Assembly: GCF_010093025.1 (NCBI RefSeq)
Contig: NZ_CP048114.1
Location: forward strand, 2,046,001 to 2,110,000
Direction: 5' to 3'
Length of the DNA stretch: 64,000 bases
Origin: Edaphobacter sp. 12200R-103
GTDB taxonomy: Bacteria > Acidobacteriota > Terriglobia > Terriglobales > Acidobacteriaceae
Shown here: in pieces, positions 60,942-64,000 of the stretch
Position numbering within the stretch: position 1 is the first letter of the stretch
Layout: every line of letters begins with the position of its first letter
The notes under the pieces: model-generated
Databases searched by the model: none
Seen by the model: the letters and a program-made list of their open reading frames with translations, nothing else
What the model was told of the DNA's origin: nothing
Made by a program: the position numbers and the translations under genes

Positions 60942-62224
60942 GGATGAACCACCTGAGGATCATACGTCAGCTGCGCGCTCGATCCCTCTGCCAATTCTGT
61001 TTCCGCGGCGGGGCGAACCCAGAAGGATTCCCCTTCTGCCTTCGCGGTCGAAACGGTCGAAATCGAAGGCTGCTCCACAGCACCCCGGCCCGAAGAGCTT
61101 TTCTTCTTCGGCTCGGCCTTTCGCCCCTTGCTCACCGGCTTCTTTGCAGATCCCGCCGTCGGCCTCGCGTGTCCTCGCGTCTGAGCCGTCGGCGCCACAC
61201 TGGACTTCGGAGGATCCGTAGCGGCCTGCTGCTCATTGCTCACAGGAGCATCCGTACCCGGCTGCATCTCCAGGACCACCTGCCGGTCGTACCTCATGTC
61301 CACCGAGGCCAGGTGAGGATACTGGCTCCTCCACTCCTGCAGATGCTCTTCAAACTTCCTATAACGATCCAGAAAGCTGTCCTGCCCGAAGTGCACCTGC
61401 ACCTCTCCGCCTTTATCCTGCACCATGGCCCGGACATCCTCAGGGTTCGACAGATCCACCTCGCTCAGCTTCTCCGAGACCTTGTCTCCACCACCATCCA
61501 GATCGCCGGTAAACCGCGCATACAGCTTCATGCGCGCCGCGCGCAGCGAAAGCGGGTCCTTCGCATCGAGCCCGGTGACCACTGGAAACGAATAGTGCAT
61601 CTTCGTTTGCGCATCGGCAGGCATATCCAGCAGGACTCCGTTCGCATCCACCAGACCGATGTGATTTCCCTGTCGTACAAAGGCCACCGGAGTCCGCTCC
61701 GTGACCGCCACCCGGATATGGTTCGGGAGCAGCCGCATCACCGTAGCGCGCTCCACCCACGGCAACTCCTCGAGCTCCGCCTTGCGCGTGGCCAGCGGTA
61801 CGCGAAAGATATTCCGCTCGATATCCTCGCCAAACAGACTCAGCAGCTGGCCCCTGGCTACATGCAGGTTCCCCTCCGTCTCAATCGCCGAGGCCGAAGG
61901 AATCATGAAACGCTCATCATGCAGAATCGCGTTGCGAACCACCATCGCGCCGGCAACGCCAAGCCCGGCAAGCACCAGAAGCATCACCACGGCAACGATC
62001 TTTCCACGACGCGAACGTGGCATTCCACCACGCAGCTTTACGCGAACTCCTCCCTGCCGCCTCCGCGCCCGGAGACCGTCGTCCTCCAACTCGTCCTCAT
62101 ACTCTGTAAACTCGCGAGTCATCATCCTCTCAGGCGCAGGCTTTGCTACTCCCTGCAGGTCAACAGGGCCGCAGGAATCGCCATTCTGACTATATCCCGG
62201 CAAGTACTTCCGGCTGCCCGCCAA
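60938..62224 (-). CDS. ftsQ: Cell division protein FtsQ (POTRA type)
   Basis: A 428-aa bitopic protein of the divisome. The N-terminal cytoplasmic part is basic; a transmembrane helix (KIVAVVMLLVLAGLGVAGAMVV) lies near residues 74-96; a POTRA domain (FMIPSASAIETEGNLHVARGQLLSLFGEDIERNIFRVPLATRKAELEELPWVERATVMRLLPNHIRVAVTERTPVAFVR) follows. The C-terminal about 100 residues are Lys/Ser/Ala-rich and unusual. TTG 62224 has AAGGGG five bases upstream and is used; ATG 62125 or 62122 are alternatives with the ribosome-binding site too close. It overlaps ftsA by four bases. Confidence 0.93.
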   Translation of the reverse strand: MAGSRKYLPGYSQNGDSCGPVDLQGVAKPAPERMMTREFTEYEDELEDDGLRARRRQGGVRVKLRGGMPRSRRGKIVAVVMLLVLAGLGVAGAMVVRNAILHDERFMIPSASAIETEGNLHVARGQLLSLFGEDIERNIFRVPLATRKAELEELPWVERATVMRLLPNHIRVAVTERTPVAFVRQGNHIGLVDANGVLLDMPADAQTKMHYSFPVVTGLDAKDPLSLRAARMKLYARFTGDLDGGGDKVSEKLSEVDLSNPEDVRAMVQDKGGEVQVHFGQDSFLDRYRKFEEHLQEWRSQYPHLASVDMRYDRQVVLEMQPGTDAPVSNEQQAATDPPKSSVAPTAQTRGHARPTAGSAKKPVSKGRKAEPKKKSSSGRGAVEQPSISTVSTAKAEGESFWVRPAAETELAEGSSAQLTYDPQVVHP

Positions 62225-62507
62225 CTTTGCCCCTTGTACCCTTTCAGGAACTCACCTCTGGTGTCACTCCCACGTTTCTGCTATGCCAGGCATCCTCTGG
62301 CATGTATCGACCTATTCTGACTTCGAGGTTTGCCTACCCGAAAGGAGTTGTCATTCCGACCGTAGTGCAGCGGAGTGGAGGAATCCGCTTTTCTACCGGA
62401 ATGACTGTACCGCAATGGCAGAAGAGAAGCAGATCCCTCCACTTCGGCTTCGCCTTCGGTCGGGATGACACTTCTCCGTTGTTTCAAAGACCAATACGTC
62501 GATAAGC
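62225..62507. other. Spacer between murC and ftsQ, largely a palindromic repeat
   Basis: This 283-base gap interrupts the dcw gene order. It is dominated by the repeat at 62350-62469. No supported ORF. ftsQ must be reached either through the hairpin or from its own promoter, which is not evident. Confidence 0.6.
62350..62469. repeat. REP-like palindromic repeat (copy 2)
   Basis: GTCATTCCGACCG (62350-62362) pairs with CGGTCGGGATGAC (62457-62469) with one G-U. GCGGAGTGGAGGAATCCGCTT and AAGCAGATCCCTCCACTTCGGC continue the pairing inside. The architecture matches the element at 12578-12680. Confidence 0.8.
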
Positions 62508-63923
62508 CTAGCGCGCCACAGCCTCCCGGGCGCCCAGCCTCTCCAGAATCGCCCCGGCAGCATGCGATACGTTCCCAGCACCCAGCGTCAGAATCACATC
62601 CCCTTCGCGTGACTTGCGCACCAAGGCCTCGATTCCCTCCTCGATAGAGGCCGCATACTCCACCGCTGGACGACCGATCGACTCGACCAGCCCTCGGGCC
62701 GTCACTCCAGCAATCGGCTCCTCGCTGGCGGCATAGATATCCAGCACCTCCACGCAATCCGCGTCGCCAAAGGACGCAATGAACTCGTTCATCAGGTCGC
62801 GCATGCGAGTATAGCGATGCGGCTGAAACAGGACCAGCACCCGGCCGTAACCGCACTCCCGCGCCGCCCTGAGCGTCGCCACGATCTCCGTCGGGTGGTG
62901 CCCGTAGTCGTCCACAACCGTCACACCCCGAACCGTTCCCTTCACCTGGAATCGCCGGTCGACTCCACGGAAGCCGTCGAGCCCCGCGATGATCTGTTCT
63001 GGAGCTACGCCCAGCTGCACCCCGATCGCGACCGCCGCCGCAGCATTCATCACATTGTGCCGCCCCGGTACATGCAGCGCGAAAGGCCCTAGCGCGACGC
63101 CGTCGTAGTTCACCTCAAAACGAGACAGGCCTGCTCCATTCTTCGCCAGCACGCGAACCCTGAAGTCTGCATCCGCACTCTCCCCGTAGGTGTACAGACG
63201 TCGTCTCACCCTTGGCAGAACAGCCCGCAGCAAAGGATTGTCTACACACGCAACCGACGCACCATAAAAGGGCACACGATCCATAAACTCCACAAACGCC
63301 GTCTCGACGTCCGCCATATCGCGGTAGCAATCCATGTGCTCGCGGTCCAGGTTCGTGACCACCGCCAGCACCGGCGACAGTTTCAGGAACGATCGGTCGC
63401 TCTCGTCCGCCTCAGCGACCAGATATTGTGAGTTCCCCAGCCGCGCATTCGATCCCAGCGCGTTCACTCGGCCTCCAACCACCACCGTGGGATCGAGCCC
63501 TCCCGCTGCCAGAACGGAAGCAATCATGCTCGTCGTCGTAGTCTTACCGTGCATACCGGCCACGGCGATCCCATACTTCAGCCGCATCAGCTCCGCCAGC
63601 ATCTCTGCCCGCTGGATCACCGGAACCTTGTGCGATCGCGCCTCCAGCACCTCTGGATTCGTTGGGCTTACCGCCGAACTGGTGACCACGACGTCACTTC
63701 CGGCAGCATTGGCCGCGGCATGGCCCTCAAAAACCCTCGCGCCCATCCCCACCAGGCGCTCGGTCACAGCCGACCTCCGCAGGTCGCTCCCCGAAACGGT
63801 ATACCCCATCGTCAGCAGAATCTCCGCGATCCCGCTCATCCCAATACCGCCGATTCCGATGAAGTGGATACGAAGAGAACGAGCGAAGAAAAGCGGTGCG
63901 GAAGGTGCGCTTGTAACCGGCAT
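62508..63923 (-). CDS. murC: UDP-N-acetylmuramate--L-alanine ligase
   Basis: Adds L-Ala to UDP-MurNAc with ATP in peptidoglycan precursor synthesis. The 471-aa protein begins with the Rossmann-like UDP-binding domain (FIGIGGIGMSGIAEILLTMGYTVSGSD), has the Mur ligase P-loop GMHGKTTTTSM and ends with the C-terminal domain (VVDDYGHHPTEI). GGGGAT lies immediately before the ATG. It follows the probable murG end by 36 bases and precedes ftsQ after a repeat-bearing gap. Confidence 0.98.
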   Translation of the reverse strand: MPVTSAPSAPLFFARSLRIHFIGIGGIGMSGIAEILLTMGYTVSGSDLRRSAVTERLVGMGARVFEGHAAANAAGSDVVVTSSAVSPTNPEVLEARSHKVPVIQRAEMLAELMRLKYGIAVAGMHGKTTTTSMIASVLAAGGLDPTVVVGGRVNALGSNARLGNSQYLVAEADESDRSFLKLSPVLAVVTNLDREHMDCYRDMADVETAFVEFMDRVPFYGASVACVDNPLLRAVLPRVRRRLYTYGESADADFRVRVLAKNGAGLSRFEVNYDGVALGPFALHVPGRHNVMNAAAAVAIGVQLGVAPEQIIAGLDGFRGVDRRFQVKGTVRGVTVVDDYGHHPTEIVATLRAARECGYGRVLVLFQPHRYTRMRDLMNEFIASFGDADCVEVLDIYAASEEPIAGVTARGLVESIGRPAVEYAASIEEGIEALVRKSREGDVILTLGAGNVSHAAGAILERLGAREAVAR

Positions 63924-63959
63924 ATCCCCACTCTACAGCAGCAGACGAAGGCACATTTG

Positions 63960-64000
63960 CTAGCTGCTCCGACGCAGGATCTGCGGTTCAACCTCCGCCA
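63960..64000 (-). CDS. 3' end of an upstream minus-strand gene, probably murG
   Basis: On the minus strand an open frame enters from the window edge and ends TAG at 63962-63960, coding ...AEVEPQILRRSS. It lies 36 bases before the murC start. murG precedes murC in the usual dcw order, so it is probably the MurG C-terminus, but 12 residues cannot prove that. Confidence 0.4.
   Translation of the reverse strand, partial: AEVEPQILRRSS

Overview
The window looks like a chromosomal segment of an acidobacterium of the Terriglobia / Acidobacteriaceae type. This is inferred from gene content and protein style, not from a database search. Indicators are moderately high GC, a very large TonB-dependent receptor-like protein with an N-terminal carboxypeptidase-regulatory domain, secreted single-domain TonB-C proteins, a PEP-CTERM protein, Gfo/Idh/MocA plus PmoA-like sugar catabolism genes, GTP-type PEP carboxykinase, and dispersed palindromes beginning GTCATTCTGAG. 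No rRNA, tRNA, CRISPR array, prophage or transposase was recognised.

Layout. 1-7.4 kb: the 3' part of holA, a divergent tetR / NmrA-type reductase pair with a near-perfect palindromic operator, a secreted sialidase-like protein, an AI-2E-type permease and pckG. 7.4-12.6 kb: the most unusual part. It holds a compact promoter / structured RNA / terminator unit, then a second promoter, a 25-codon leader ORF with nine Cys codons, an intrinsic terminator, a 38-aa membrane peptide, a YeiH-family (putative sulfate exporter) gene, a second short Cys-containing ORF overlapping the yeiH stop, and a TonB-dependent receptor. I read this as a candidate cysteine-sensing attenuated operon for sulfur traffic. 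12.6-16.4 kb: palindromic repeats, an Arg-rich protein with four 12-residue repeats, cmk and a cold-shock gene. 16.6-23.5 kb (minus): sucA, altronate/galactarate-type dehydratase, a secreted protein and an MFS-ABM fusion. 23.7-40.1 kb: mixed housekeeping, membrane and signalling genes (mutL, PEP-CTERM, Gfo/Idh/MocA + PmoA-like, pyk, YihY, thioredoxin, PAS-GGDEF-EAL, GlsB/YeaQ, Crp-like histidine kinase, ROK kinase, TonB-C, cupin).

40.2-51.8 kb (minus): rplA-rplJ-rplL-rpoB-rpoC with long structured intergenic leaders. rplK, nusG and secE are not next to rplA; a type IV restriction gene (mrr) and a radical SAM gene sit there instead. 54.5-64 kb (minus): the end of a dcw cell-wall/division cluster, (murG)-murC-ftsQ-ftsA-ftsZ, followed by a stand-alone penicillin-binding transpeptidase, nnrD/nnrE and tsaE. 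A palindromic repeat lies between murC and ftsQ.

How the genes fit together: PckG, Pyk and SucA belong to the PEP-pyruvate-TCA node. The uronate/sugar dehydratase, Gfo/Idh/MocA, PmoA-like, sialidase and ROK kinase point to a saprophytic carbohydrate-degrading lifestyle. The TonB-dependent receptor and TonB-C protein serve outer-membrane uptake. The two large minus-strand blocks provide transcription/translation and septal peptidoglycan functions.
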